Shown: positions 38,701 to 53,700 of the stretch, in pieces
How the letters are laid out: the number at the start of each line of letters is the position of its first letter
How positions within the stretch are numbered: position 1 is the stretch's first letter
DNA from: Aphis gossypii
Lineage: Eukaryota; Arthropoda; Insecta; Hemiptera; Aphididae
Direction: 5' to 3'
Length of the DNA stretch: 64,000 bases
Assembly: GCF_020184175.1 (NCBI RefSeq)
Contig: NC_065532.1
Coordinates: 16,926,001-16,990,000 of the forward strand
Made by a program: the position numbers and the translations under genes
Notes under the pieces: model-generated
What the model was told of the DNA's origin: nothing
The model's database searches: none
What the model saw: the letters and a program-made list of their open reading frames with translations, nothing else

Positions 38701-41700
38701 TTTATAGTGGATTAATCGGCATTTTTCATTATTTTTTTTAAAATACCCTACCCTTCTCTAGTTAAGGTTGACAGTATCTACTTTAGTATTCAACATAATT
38801 TTATCTTTTAGAATAACATGCACTATTATTGTTATGTTTGATCTATAATTCATAAATAATCTTTGTATAATAGTCCTATTATAAGCTTACAAAGTTTGAA
38901 GAAATCCCTTTAGGTAGATAATTAATTATCCTTTAAACTTAATAGGTGGATCATTTAAACTCATAACGCGCCGTTTATCCGTTTATTCAGTAATTTTGTT
39001 CAACTTAAACACAAACGAGTCAGGTAAATGCGTAGGTTGATAGTTCCATAATTTATCTAATATAACATTACTATTAAACCTAGGAACTGATTTAATAGGT
39101 GCAGTATATTATTTTATAATTGTACAGATGTTTTGTTCGTAAATTTATAAAATGTTGTATTATTTAATATAATATCAAATATATCTGAACCAACTATTTA
39201 TGTTGTAAAAATAAAATAGATCGTAAAATGAAAATCTTTCTTGCTATATTAATAACAAGTATGAAAAACTACAATAACGTGCACAGAAATAAAGTCTAAA
39301 ATATTATGTTATATATTTTGATTACCTCTCAGGTACGCACTACGCTATAACTAATAAGTAATTCTTTTTCTACTAATTTGTATAGTGCACGAAATGAGTT
39401 TTAAAATATAATTATATATTTTATGTTTCACATAATTTTATTTATAATTTCAAATTTAATTATCAATATTTTAATTACGTTATGTATAAAAAAATGTCTC
39501 AATTCAAAATGCAAAAATAGTAGTTAGTAATTTTAAAATACATTGTTGTTTTAAACAAATAACTTCACTCACTAAAAATTATAACGTATAACTGTCAAAA
39601 ACATGTATTTTAGAATGATTCAATAAAATTAATCAACCCCACTTTCTTACGTAGTTATTTGTCATTCATGAGTTATGAATGAGACTCATGACTAACATTT
39701 TACATTTACAGAAAATATAATTTAAGTTATAGTCGCTGAACAGTGTACACAATAATATTTTGATAACTTTATGTTGAGACTAGAATGCTATATATTATAA
39801 TTTTATTTTGTTAACATAATTGTGTTCTGTTTAAATTATACATAGGTACATTTCTAAGTACTCACTTAAATTAATACATTTATTCGTTATTCCACAGTTC
39901 GAATAATTTATTTTTAAATTTTAATTCCGATTTTTATTAAATAAAGAAATATGTTATTCTTAAAATAACATATTTATAAAGTGCAAACATTATTCTATTC
40001 ATAGAACTTTGAAAGTGGGAGCTCTGCGAGTTTTGGATTCTCAAATCCAAATATTTTCGGTGAGAAAATAAAGCGCGATAAATTCGATACTTACGTACTA
40101 TATCACAAGAAATAGTTATAAAATGTAATAAATTCTATAGTTTTTTTTTTTTTTTTAGTTTTTAACTTATTAATATTACTTACCTAATTTTAATTTCAGT
40201 AGTCAGTACCTAAGTATTTTAAGTATATTTTCTGGATTTAAAAAATCTGAATTGGATTTAAACTACATTTTAATCAAAATCAAAGATTATTCTGCCACAT
40301 CTTATTATATGTGTTTATGATACGCATTGTACATAAAACGATTTTTTATAAGACCCAAAACTGGTTTTGAAATATTATACAACATTAAAATATTATATTC
40401 AAATATACATATACGAACTACACAGATTTTTCGACTACATATTTTAATTGTTCCATGATAATACAGGCTGTCATGATTTTCTATCAAAACGTATTATTCA
40501 AAAGATTGTATGCAGCCATCATTCCCGATTGTAGTACTTGTTTGACAATATGAATCCTAAATATACAACCATATAATCTGCATTTGATAAAATTAATGTC
40601 AAATAAATGATTTTTCGAAGCATTCATCTTATATTATGATTTAAAGAGTATTCACTTTTTTTTAGTTAAGATTAATTAAGTTGTCAACTTAAGAGGAGGC
40701 GTTGACACCTGTTTGGGACTTATAAATTAAAATCATTTTTTTTTTTATTTATTTATTAATATACTGTTCGTTTCTAGAAAAATGTATTAAGTGATCAATA
40801 CCTATTCAATAATAACCAAACAAGTTATGAAATAAGAAACCAAAAACCGTAATTTAATTTATTTATTTTTAACCCGAAAGAGGATAACTTCAAAACTGTA
40901 AGACCCGCAAGTTCTTCTTTCCCTACACCTATGATTACGCTTGATATTTTTGTGAAACGATATAGGAATATGTATATATGTTATATATAATAATTTGATA
41001 GGTATACGGGTTCGTAATATTATTACTATTTTTAAGTTGTAAGCCGTAAGCGTCTTGAAAATAACAATTATAATTTTACATTTAACAATATACTATGTGT
41101 ACAGTAATTAATTTATTTTATAAATACATATTAATACTCGTATAGGTATTTATAAACCGTGATAAAACATAAAAATAACAAGTCTGCTTATTCCTACTAA
41201 AATCCGTTAAAACTTTAAACTCCGCAGGCATTGCAATTCACCGTATCATCATGGGACGGTTCTTCAGAACTGATGCAGTGCAATATTCGAAGTATACTGT
41301 TAATGGACACGAATATCGAACTATCTACCGTATCGTTCACGCTGTCAACGCTGTTATTTTTCTTGCTGCCAATGACACTGATAACTGTACTTTACGCGCT
41401 TATCGGACTCCGCCTCCGGCGCTCGGACAAACTGAAACGCACCATCACGGTACGATCGACACACGGCGAGAAAAAAATGTCGTCACCCGAGTACAGGGCC
41501 AACTCATCACCAAAAGTCCTTAAAATGCTCGGTAGGTACATTTCTATATGTTATCATTCAGATACATAAATATTTAGCAATATCTTTACCAAGTGCCTGT
41601 GTTTCTTTTTTTGTTATACTATAATATTGTCTCGAACATAAATTCTTTGATTAAATACGTCTGCTTATATTATAAGCTATCAAAAGGTTACATTTTTATG

Positions 41701-44700
41701 ACACATCTCCGACCTTATAAATGATCGATTAATAAGTATATTCAACTGAATAGTAAAATAAAAACAGTTCCTACTGGAATATTGCTAATATAATCCCATG
41801 GACATAACTCGCAGCTTATATTATGCACAAAATAGTGTGTACAAACTCTAATTAAAAAAAAAAAAAATTAAATTCTTACCTAGTTATAAGACCAAACAGT
41901 TATGTTATTAAGCTTTATTTGATATTTAGATGATTTATTGCTGTTTTTCAACATAATTTATAGTATTGTAAATTATGTTATCAATTACCTGTTTTGTATT
42001 TCGACGTTTTAAATACATTAAATTGACGGTTTGGGCGTTAATAAACAAATAGAAAATGTTATCGATTTTAAAAACAATTATCGTATACGCCAATTACATC
42101 GGAAATATATATTTACTAATAAACACACACACAATTAAATATAATAATATATATTATTGTTTTGTTATTTGCTCAACAGTGCAGTGGCCAGTGACTGCAT
42201 CTAACAATCTTTGCTAAAGAACCCTATTGTCCACTTCTATCTTTTATACATTAAAGCTTGACCTAGTTTTCTTATTAACTGATTAAGACTTACATATTTC
42301 AATAATAATTCCCATAAATTTCATTCTACGAATATTTTAATTGCTTAATATTATAAGAACGAAATTCGTTTGCAGCGAAACTACTTAGGTACTTACCAAT
42401 AATACTACATTTTATCATATGTATGATTTATAAGATGTAGGTACTGAATTCTATGAATGATACAAATAACGGTTATAAAAATTGATTTACCTATAAGGTT
42501 ATACCTATGCTAGATTATCCCATTAGATGAGTGTAGGCTGCTAACAGATGTAAATTTCAAACTTTAATTTATTACAAAAACATTAATACCACTGTAATCA
42601 TGCAAATAATTAATAAATTACATAAATACAATTTCAGATATAAACTGATACAATATAATTTAAAACTTTTAAAAAATAATAATTTAATATGCCAATATAT
42701 ATATATATATATATAATATAAAATTTCTATCAAGCTATATTCAGTTTGATCATTTTTTTTTTAGTTTTTTCATCAAACCTTTTTTTAATAAATTATCTAC
42801 AACGGGTATGAAAAACGATTACATCTTATTATGATTCTTTTATTACTAAGAGATAAATTCCCATAAACCTTAAACAAATAATAGTTTTAAATTCTAATGG
42901 CACCTAAATGTTGGCCCTGAAAAACAATTTTAACAACTATGAAAGTTATGTTCAAGACGATTAATTTACTTTAGATTCTTTAAATGAATTATTTGATGTG
43001 TGTTTCTTATATAAATCACAAACAATTTATTAAACTACATTATTACAGTAATGCAGATTTCAGTTATAAATATGTGTGAAGTGTGAATATTATATTGTAA
43101 TGTTATGATGGTTTTTTTAAAAAACTAAGTTATTTTAATTTTGATTTATAGATTATTATATCTCTTTTTTTAAAATAAAGTTAACGAATTCAAAATTAAT
43201 AACATTATGTAAATATATTTTTTTTTACAATATTAAAATTAAAAAAATATATTCACTCTAAATTAGTATGATTTCAATTTTTTCAAAATTTATGGGGGTA
43301 GAACTGTAATTTAAAAATTATTTAAATAGTATTACAATATTCTATAAAGACAATTTTCAGTTAAAATAGATTAACACAATATTTAAACACAATACCTAGT
43401 ATATGTTAAGTTAATTTAGATAGTTTATTTAAGTTCAATATCTATAATATATAAAAGCTATTATATAATATTTCATTCATAAATACATTTTGTTATATCC
43501 TATACTTTAATAAACAATAGTGCACTAACATACCTTATAATATTATATAAGCATATAATTACTATGAAAATTTATTTTAACCAATTACTCAATAAACAAA
43601 TTTAGAATAAGCAGCTTAAAATCATTAAATATGATTTTCGTTTAAAAATTAAAATTATTATAGTATATTATTATCAAACGTAACATTCATTAAAATATGT
43701 TTTTAATATTTTTAATTAACTTCACAATTCATAATCTTCAATACTAAGATGGATGGAAATTTAATTATATGAATACTAAAAAATTATAATAAAAAAAACA
43801 AAAAACATTTATATTTTATGTGTTGACATTTTATGTAGTGTACACTTTACAAAGTACATAATCTTACAGGTCAATTTTGAAACTAATTGTTACTATAAAA
43901 TAGAGGATATTGTCAAAATAATGTGCTTTTAGTATTAAGAAAAGAGTTAATGTAATTTTATGAATTCTAATAAAATTTTAAACGATCTTATTTTTAATTA
44001 ATTTATATAATTACTTTTTTAATATTGATTACCGTTTACTTTTTTTTATACTATTACTCTTGAATATTTATTGAAATAGAGTAACTTGATATTGAATACC
44101 TACAGATATTATCTTAAATAATTCAATAAAATTAATAACTTAAATAGATTTTTTATCTATTTAAACTTAATTCGATTATATACTTATTAATTAAATAATT
44201 AATTAATTAATCCATTTTTAAACTGGCATCACTTAGATTTTTTTTTTAAATAGACAACCATTTTATCAAATTAATAGTTATTGTTTAAAGTTTGATACAA
44301 TTTCGCACTTGTAATCTGCATTTTTTATAACATTTAATCCCCTTGCCTATGATATTCGATTATACAACAATATGAACGAGTTAATTGCCTAGCTATATTG
44401 TTAACTATATCAAATTCTGTTATAAAAAAATGTATTATTTTGAATCACTATTATATAGGTATTATTATAATAAAATTAAATATAATATAGGTAGCTAAAA
44501 GGATTTTTACGCCATATACTATTTTATTTTATCATGTTTAATTTATGTGGTAAACAAAATTTCAAAAAAATTCAAATCGATAAAATTTTATTATTTGAAC
44601 TATATTGGACTATACGAGACGGTGAACAATGTTATTGTCAAATAGTTTATGTTGTGTTAACAAGAATTAATCGTTTGATAATTTTCAGTTGCTGTCGTCG

Positions 44701-47700
44701 TGGCGTTCTTCATCTGCTGGGCTCCATTTCATGCGCAAAGGCTAATCGCCATATTCGGGATTAGTCACGCATCGTCTGGTAACTTGGACGCGAAGGACAT
44801 ACCGTTTTTACATCAGCTGTACGGTATTTCCACGTACATCTCTGGCGTTCTCTATTATGTATCCACCACCATCAATCCAATACTGTATCACATCATGTCT
44901 CTGAAATTCAGAGGAGCATTTAAGGTATGTAGGTAGTTACCAACGTTACCATATATAATATATATATAATTATTTTTACCAATGTTAATAGTATTACAAT
45001 TTTAGTATAGTAATATTATTCATAAATAATAGTTTAAAAGAAAAATATAAGTTTATTATCATAAATCATACAATTTTCTGTATCATCCGCCTTTATTATC
45101 GAATGAAACGATAAATTAGTACTATTGAATAAAATATTATTTTGAATTCACCTATTATTGATAATATTAATTTTTTATTAACTTATAAAAAAATGTAGGA
45201 ACATTTTAACGAAAAAATTCCATTTTGTATTTCGTTCAATTTTATGTGATATTTATAGATGAAATTCAGATATCAAAATATCATTCGATACATTTTTCTT
45301 GTTTACTAGATGATTTTAAAAACAAATTGTACCACGAATAACATGTTTACCAAGGTACTATAATTTGTTATCGTCAGTTATCGGTCATGGTGGAAAATAT
45401 TTAAATTAGTTTTAAGGCTTAACGCAGACTGCAGATTACCTACATTTTATGCCCCATTATATTAAGTAAATATTTAGTTAACAGATAGATATTAAAGATA
45501 CTTATAGGTACAAATGTGCTATGCTACTGTCGTTGGTATAATTTTCAAATCTAGTTAAATACCTTCCTATATAGTTCACTTACCTGTGGAACAGCGTCAA
45601 GTACACACGATAATTTAGTATTTTGAATAATATTCTATAGTTAACTATTTTGCGAACTTATAAAACAAAATAACCATTTTTGGCTATTTAAGTTTCAATT
45701 GATTATTGTTGTGTATTATATTAAATATTCAAGAAACACATTATAATTGGAACTTAAAAAGCTAAAAATGGTTATTGTGTTTTATAAGTTCGTAAAATAG
45801 TCAAATATAGAATATTATTCAAAATACTAAATTACCACGTGTAATTTATGCTGTTTCATAATTAATTGAACTATGAAAAAGTTAATTTTCCAAGTACTTC
45901 CATAATAATATACAACAAAATATAAATAAATATATAATATACATAAATATTTATTTCTTAAACCTGAAATTTTAAAATGATGTATTTCAATCGAAAACTT
46001 TTTTTAAATTATTAAAATAAAAAAGAGTGGTCAAGTGATAACGCTCTTCTTTATAGTAAGGCTCTATAATTGATATATTAAATTTAAATCCAATGAGTTA
46101 TACGAAACGAGTATACTAAAACCGATTCTGAACGGAGATGATGATTTATCAGCCTAGGATATAATTTCCAGTAATTGGTGAAAATGGTGGTCTATGTTTT
46201 AATGGCCCGAATACACCAAAATTTAAGTTATTTTATAATTATTGTAAGCCAAACTTATAGAAAATATCGTATTAAATTTTCAACTCTTAGCTACAAATGA
46301 GTATACAAACATTTTTATGAATTATACCTACAAAGTAATTTGCCAACATTCAAGATTTTGAGGAATTTTTGTCATTATTTTAACTTCAAATGCTAATAAA
46401 AAAAAAAAAAATTGTGCCTTAGTATTATTTATAATTTTTTAATCAGTATAAGACTAATTTATGAGGAACTTTGTATTAAATTTTCAAGTATTTTTACTCT
46501 GCCAAAAAATTTTTATCGATATTTATAAAAAAATTAATAAACAAAAACGAATAAGTATTTTTCAAATGCCTATAAATAACATTAAAATAAGCGAAAAATT
46601 AAAAAAATTAAATCATGTAAAGAAAATGCCAATCTAAAGAACAGGTGAAATCTTCAATTATCTACAACTTATACTTTTTGAATTATAACAAGTATTTACA
46701 TTCTTTTGAAAAAAAATTTTTATTGTTACGCAATTTCGTAAAAATTTAAAATTCAAATGCATTTAAAATTTTTCCTATAATAATGTTTCGAGTTTTCTCT
46801 AAAGCTATTTGAAGGAAAATTTATAAAAAACTTAGTGTTTAATTTTTTATTTTTAGATATACACTCAAAAAATTTTATGATTTTTTAATTAACTACAAAA
46901 TTACTTGCAAATTTTTGTGATTTTGAGATATTTCGTAAAAATTTGAACTATAAACACTTAAAAAAAAAAATTGTGACTAACGATTTTTGATTTTTTTTTT
47001 TAACTACGAGTACAATAAGAACAATTTTCAATTTTTTTTGTTCAATCAACATTTTTTTATTGACACATCAAAAAAAAAAAAAAATACTTAGAAAAATCGA
47101 AAATTTCAATTGTCTAAAAATAACTCAAAAAGCCAAAATATTTTGAAAAATTAACTGTATATATAACACTAATATAAACACTTGGTTAAAATTTCGAGTA
47201 TTTATAGTGATTAGTTTTTGATTTACAGCCATATAAAAAAATCGATTTTTTTGAAAACTGTTGGAAAACGTATATTTTTGACCTCTATAATGCACCAAGA
47301 TTATTCACTTTACCATCGGAAACTACTCCAAAGTTTGAAATTGAAGCAATATTTCGACAAGCTATGCTTTACACAAACACACAAAAAAAACACACATATC
47401 ATTGTAAAATCAATGCATTCATTATCACTTCGTTCAGAATCTAAAATATGTATACACTTATAACTTAAAGGTAACTCATCATAACTTTATTCAGAAAAAT
47501 TTATAATATTCATGGTGATGCATAGATATTTTAAACTGTATACTATCATTACTAAATGAAAATAATTATAAATCGTTTTATTTATTTTACTTAAACGGGT
47601 AATAAAATTTAATAATGTTAACGATTAAATATAAAAGCTGTTTTAGTAATAAAAATAAATCGTGAATACAAGATCATTGTTTTAATTTAAATTAATCGAT

Positions 47701-50700
47701 AGGTATCTCACAATAATTAAATTCGAGAATTAGTGAATTCTCATTAAAGAATTTCAATCATTGAAAAGGCAGTTAAATTGTAATGTCTAATGTAACATAC
47801 AATACTACAATAGCAATTATAAGTACTGTGGATTACGATTTGAAATAGAAAATTTTTACAAGTATCTACCTCTATAATATAAATAAAATACCTCTTCATA
47901 TTGTATTTCATCAGTTGATTATATTAGTGTTGATATATTTTTTTACATGAAACATTGACAGATTCGAGTGTGAATAACAACTTTATAAACATTATTCAAT
48001 TGAAAAAATAGCAGTATTTTTTAATCCATTAAACTCTTTTTAATATTTTATTACGATACAAAAATACATGCAATTAATTTACTGTAACAACTTCTATTAA
48101 GGAATTGAATATTTTTAGTAAAATATTATTTTATATTTTATAGCGAATTTATCTAGAGTAAATCTATCTCTAAATATCTTTCTATAAGAATATAATTAAA
48201 ATTCATTATAAAAAAACTTAAAAATAAGTTATTAAACTATTAAATTCATAAAATCGTGTTTAGTACCTATGTTAAATCTTTTTTCTATATATTGTATATT
48301 AACTTCGGTTGTAGTCAAAGACTGTGTCGCCAAAAAAAAGTTCTACTTAGGAACAAAGGTACCTATTTATGATAACGATTATATAGTATTATTATCTATT
48401 TAATAACTTTTATTATAAATTTTCACTATAGATGTATAATAAAAAATTCATTAAACTTAAAGGAGCCTACACACGCTATACACGTTCAGTTAAGTAGATT
48501 AAATCACATGTTGCGTGTCCACACTGTTTCTTTTTGTTGTCCACTCGACCATACATGTATATCATCCTTAAAATATCAGAAAACCTACACAATTATAGTT
48601 AAGATTGAAACTAATCTAAATTTAAACTTTAGGTATAAATAAAATAGTATAAAAATACATATAATATTAAATAATATTACACATAGGTAGGTGTTATTTA
48701 TAATTAAATTCTTAAATTCCTCCTCATAGTTATATATTTATACAATTATCACTTACCTAATCTTAAATCTATTATCAGTAAATAAAGTTAGTACTAAAAA
48801 AAAATTAAAATATATAATTTTCAAGGCTCTAACTAAGATTTATATTTATTTTTCATATCTTTTATATGCATAACCATGTTTCGGGATTTAAAGTCGTAAA
48901 TGTGTAACTAACTATAACTAAATAAATAAATCTGGAAAACTGAGATGACCATTAAAATTAAATGTCTGATCTGAAACCTGACCATGAATACTGAATATAT
49001 CTAAATTAACTGTAAGTCATGTTACATAATAATATACTATACTCACCAAATTGCACCTACTCATGTTTAACCACAGAAAAGTATTAATGTAGTAAAAAAG
49101 TAATATATGAATATTTTTATGCTATATATTATATTAATAATAATACAAAGTTATAAAAGAACATGAAAATCATAATTTTATACCTATTTTTATAAACATA
49201 ATGTAATAAGTAATAACTAATAATAAATTATTAGTATGATTCACTTAATGAAACAAACATAAAATTAAAAATATTTTAACTATCAGATAAACAAAACAAA
49301 AAAATGTAATAGCAGTCTCCTATATCTTTTGCTATAACCTAAACCATTAAATCATCACCAGAGTTAAAAATACTATTCTACTATAATTACATACATGGTT
49401 TTTAAATAAATAATAGTAAACTCAACTTTTAACTTTTTTAACCTAACCTAGTGTTACTGCAGCCTTCTGTATACAGTTAAAAACATTTTTCATTGGTAGA
49501 ATATTTAAATTTCTATATTAAAACCATAATATTATACCTACAATAACATCAATAATGAAATATCCTATAAAAGTACCTATGACGTGTAACACATCACGAT
49601 AATATAATAATATATACTTACAACATACTCATTTACAAGTAATATAGTTAGATCACCAATTGATCATATAATTTTTTTAATCATAAATCAAATAACATAA
49701 ATTATTCTGAGGAACAACCGCATTGTATTCCGTAATATATACTATAACCATTAACCACGCAACATATGATTATAAATTAATTTTTAACTAATTAACGTAG
49801 GTACCTACATTTTTTATGTATTTTTCTAAATAATTTACCTACTTAGAAATCAATATCATTAAAAATATTATTATGTTAACGTTTATGAAATAAGTCTTAA
49901 AATTACAATATCTTATATATCTTATATCAACTTATGATTACTTGAGTGAACAAAAGGGTTTACACAGAAACAATATACAAAGGTTTTCCTTTAAATTATT
50001 AATCATTTCTGACGAGCAATGTTTTCCAACAAAATACAATGCATTTATTTTAATGTATACAAACGAATTGATATAACACCTTAAAATCCAGGGATCTTAA
50101 GACCCCCATCGCCGTATAGAAGTAACTACTATTTAGTATTAAGGGTTTACTTAGTTTACTTAGATATTATTATTATAAACAAACAATTTATCAAACTTTA
50201 TACTTACTTAATGTGGTTTATAAGTTTTTATACGCGACGAGAAAGCAATGGCAGGTTTTATCATAATACTAAATACTAAAATACTAAAAAATATTAAATA
50301 CTAAAATACTCCGTTTTCGTTCATCTGATATTAATTTATGACGTATACCTTACAAATTAATTACCAACGGGAAACTTTACACCGCAACACTTACATTATG
50401 CTATACAAACTTACGTTTACTTACTTTTAGATTCTGAATGGAACGATGAATGTATTGGTTTTTTAGTTTTACGATGAAGTGTTTTTTATTATTATTCGTA
50501 TGGTGTGTCATTCATTACATTTCAGAATGGAAAAATATTAACAATACAATTATTGTATTATATGTAACGTTATGGACAACAACTATTAGTTTAATCTACT
50601 AGATATTTCAAATAGTAATACAAACGAATTATAAAACATCCCTAGTGAAATAGAACCATAAAGGTTAGCAAAAAGTCTCAGCTCAAAATAATTTTTTGTA

Positions 50701-53700
50701 CACAAAGATTTATCATTGAAATATTGAATCCAAATTTAGTGCATTCATTACAGTGACTTACTTTACTTAATAGCAAGGTACAATCGAAATCTACTATAGA
50801 GGAGAATTACTTACCTATTGTTGTTGTTTATTTAAGTTTTAAAAGACTCAAATAATTTTACAAAATTCAATCCATTAGGAACGCGCTGTATTTAAACACA
50901 CAAAAAAAGCAAAATTTTTAAAATATGGAATATTGTGCTTGTGTTTGTATTCTCGTATACAATGTCTGACTAACATAACAAAATGTGTACTGTTATTAAA
51001 ATAAAGATAATTACAATTTTTAATAGAGCACCGACAGTAATTGTTTATACGAAAATAGAACCTATATAATATTATTTAAAAATTAAGTGTTGTTAGATAT
51101 TTAGTTAAATTTACAAAAAATTAGTATCTGAATTTAAATTGTCTTTAATTTTAATTTTGTTTTTACATAGACATTGTGATTGGTCTGTATCGGATTTATT
51201 AGAAACTTCTAGTAATTTATTTTTGTATAACTTTTTAATTGACTCAAAATATTTTACTTATTATTGAAATAGAACCTAATCATTATGTAAATAAAAGAAT
51301 GATGGGCCGTTGGCTTGTTAATTTCCATTTTTAATAAGTTACCGAACAAATTTGATTTGTAATATTTGTATAGTGACGGGCTGACCTCAAAATAAAAAAA
51401 AAGTATATATGCTGTATAGTAGATCATTATAATTGTATTAAATTTGAATCTAATGATAGATATCATTGTTTACAAAAAACGATTCTGAACGGAGATGAAT
51501 TGACAATTCTAGGATATATTTTCTAGTGTGTGGTAAAAAAGGTGGTTTATGTTTTAATGACCTTAATATCCTAAAATTTAAGTTCTTTTATAATTATTAT
51601 AAGCCAAGCTTTTGAAAAATCTTCTTTTTTTTTGAGCACCCAATTTTTTTTTTGTCGACATATAAAAAAAAAATACTAAGAAAAATCGAAAATTTCAGTT
51701 GTTTATAAATAACTCAAAAAAAGACAAAATATTTTGAAAAATTAACTGTACATATAGATAACATTAATATAAGCATTTAGTGAAAATTTCAAGTATTTAC
51801 AGTAATTCGTTTATGAATTAAAACCGATATAAAAAATAGATTTGGTTTTGTGTAAAATTACCCGTTTTTCCGTCACCTTTTTTTTTGTTTTCCCCGATTT
51901 TTTTGAAAACTATTGGAAAATTTTTACTTTTGACTTTTAAAATGCACCAAAGATATTCACTTTACCATCGGAAATTACCCCCGAAGTTTGAATTCGTTCA
52001 GAATCTAAGACACATATCATTGTAAAATCAATACATTCATCACTTCGTTAAAAATCTAATAACATTAACTAGAAAGACACATTCGGTTTTTGAATGTTTT
52101 GAAACTGCAAAAATAAATAGTTATTTTTAGCTTTGTTTTTAAAAAATAATGTGAAGTGATAGATGATAGATATATTGAACAGTGCACACATATTATTAAT
52201 TTCAGAGTTAAAACTATAGTTTACATTTTAAACATTTTATTTAATTATTACGTTTAAAACACTGCAATATTTACTTCTACGCGTTGTTATTATAAAGTTT
52301 TCATTCAAAAACTAGAATGTTTTGTCGAGGACACAACACTCAACGATTTATATCAAGTTTACATTTATAACATGGATGATAAAAGTAAATAAGTACATTA
52401 AATTATTTACCTACAGCCTGCATGTTTTTATGAAATAAAATATATACATTAAATGGCATTTTTATACAGTTGATGATGAAGTTTATTACATATCTCTTTC
52501 CTTGTCAGTCAACTGATGATAGTATTAAATTTACATAAATGTATACAAATAGTCAACATATTCTTTTCTCTCATGTGCGAGGACATTTCCGGTCCAGAAC
52601 TCTATCTGCTTAACATAATTTAAAAATATATATTATAATACATTCTTGTTTAAATCCATCAATCTTCGTTTACTACCTACATACGTTACACATACAGTTA
52701 TCATTTTAAAAGACTGCAGAATTATATGTTATATATTATTTTATGACTTAAATAATACAACGTCGATCATGCAAATACTTTAGGTTTATGAATTTTGAAA
52801 ATCCACCTTACTTAATATTACTTTACTAATTTCACGATAAAAGTTATAAAATAATAGAAGAAATTACTATTGAAATAATGTATTTCTAAACTGTCTATTT
52901 AATTTAGATAAGCTATGACATTATGTGCATACCCCTCCCTCGAAATTATCAGTACAAATGTATAAAATTTCGCTATTAGTTTCAAAGTTATAAAACCAAT
53001 GCATAACCTCATAAGTAATATATATATATATAAACAGCAACATTTTTTTTTATGTTTTTAATCATTGAGTAGATTTTAACTCATTTCTTTTAACCGATTT
53101 GCTATTATATTTGACTAACTGATAACTCTATTGGTATTTGATGATATCCATCACGAAAATATTACACATGATAAACTACTCGTATTATAATTATAACGTA
53201 CAGTAGTATGACACAATTAAAATATATTTAACTTGAAATAGATGAACCAAGCTGGCCTGTGGGAATTTGTTTCACAATAAATATAGTATATATTATATAT
53301 ATATTGTATATTATATCTACCAAATGGTCTTCAGCATTACAACCAATTTTCGTTTAAATTTATAAGAGCATCATTTATTTTTATTTTTAATGTTAATACT
53401 TTATGTAAAACATTTGATCAATTTATATTTTTGGAGGAGAGATTATAGACACTTTCACTGCAATTCTTTGACAGCAATAATTATCACTTAATTCAAATTT
53501 ATGTTGAGGAGAGTTAATTTTATATGTTTAGCTTTAAAAATACATTACTGTGAATTACTCTATAGTCAAACTCAAAAGTAAAAACAAAATTTGTGATTAA
53601 ACATTAAACTTAGGCTTTTTTCGTTATTATAATTTTATAAACAAAAATATGAGTATGTAATAAACTATTATAAATTAAAAATGATCTCGCTTAAAAATTA

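Noticed and set aside
47218..47463. 81-codon + strand frame
   Set aside because: Entirely inside repeat copy B and not shared by the other copies.
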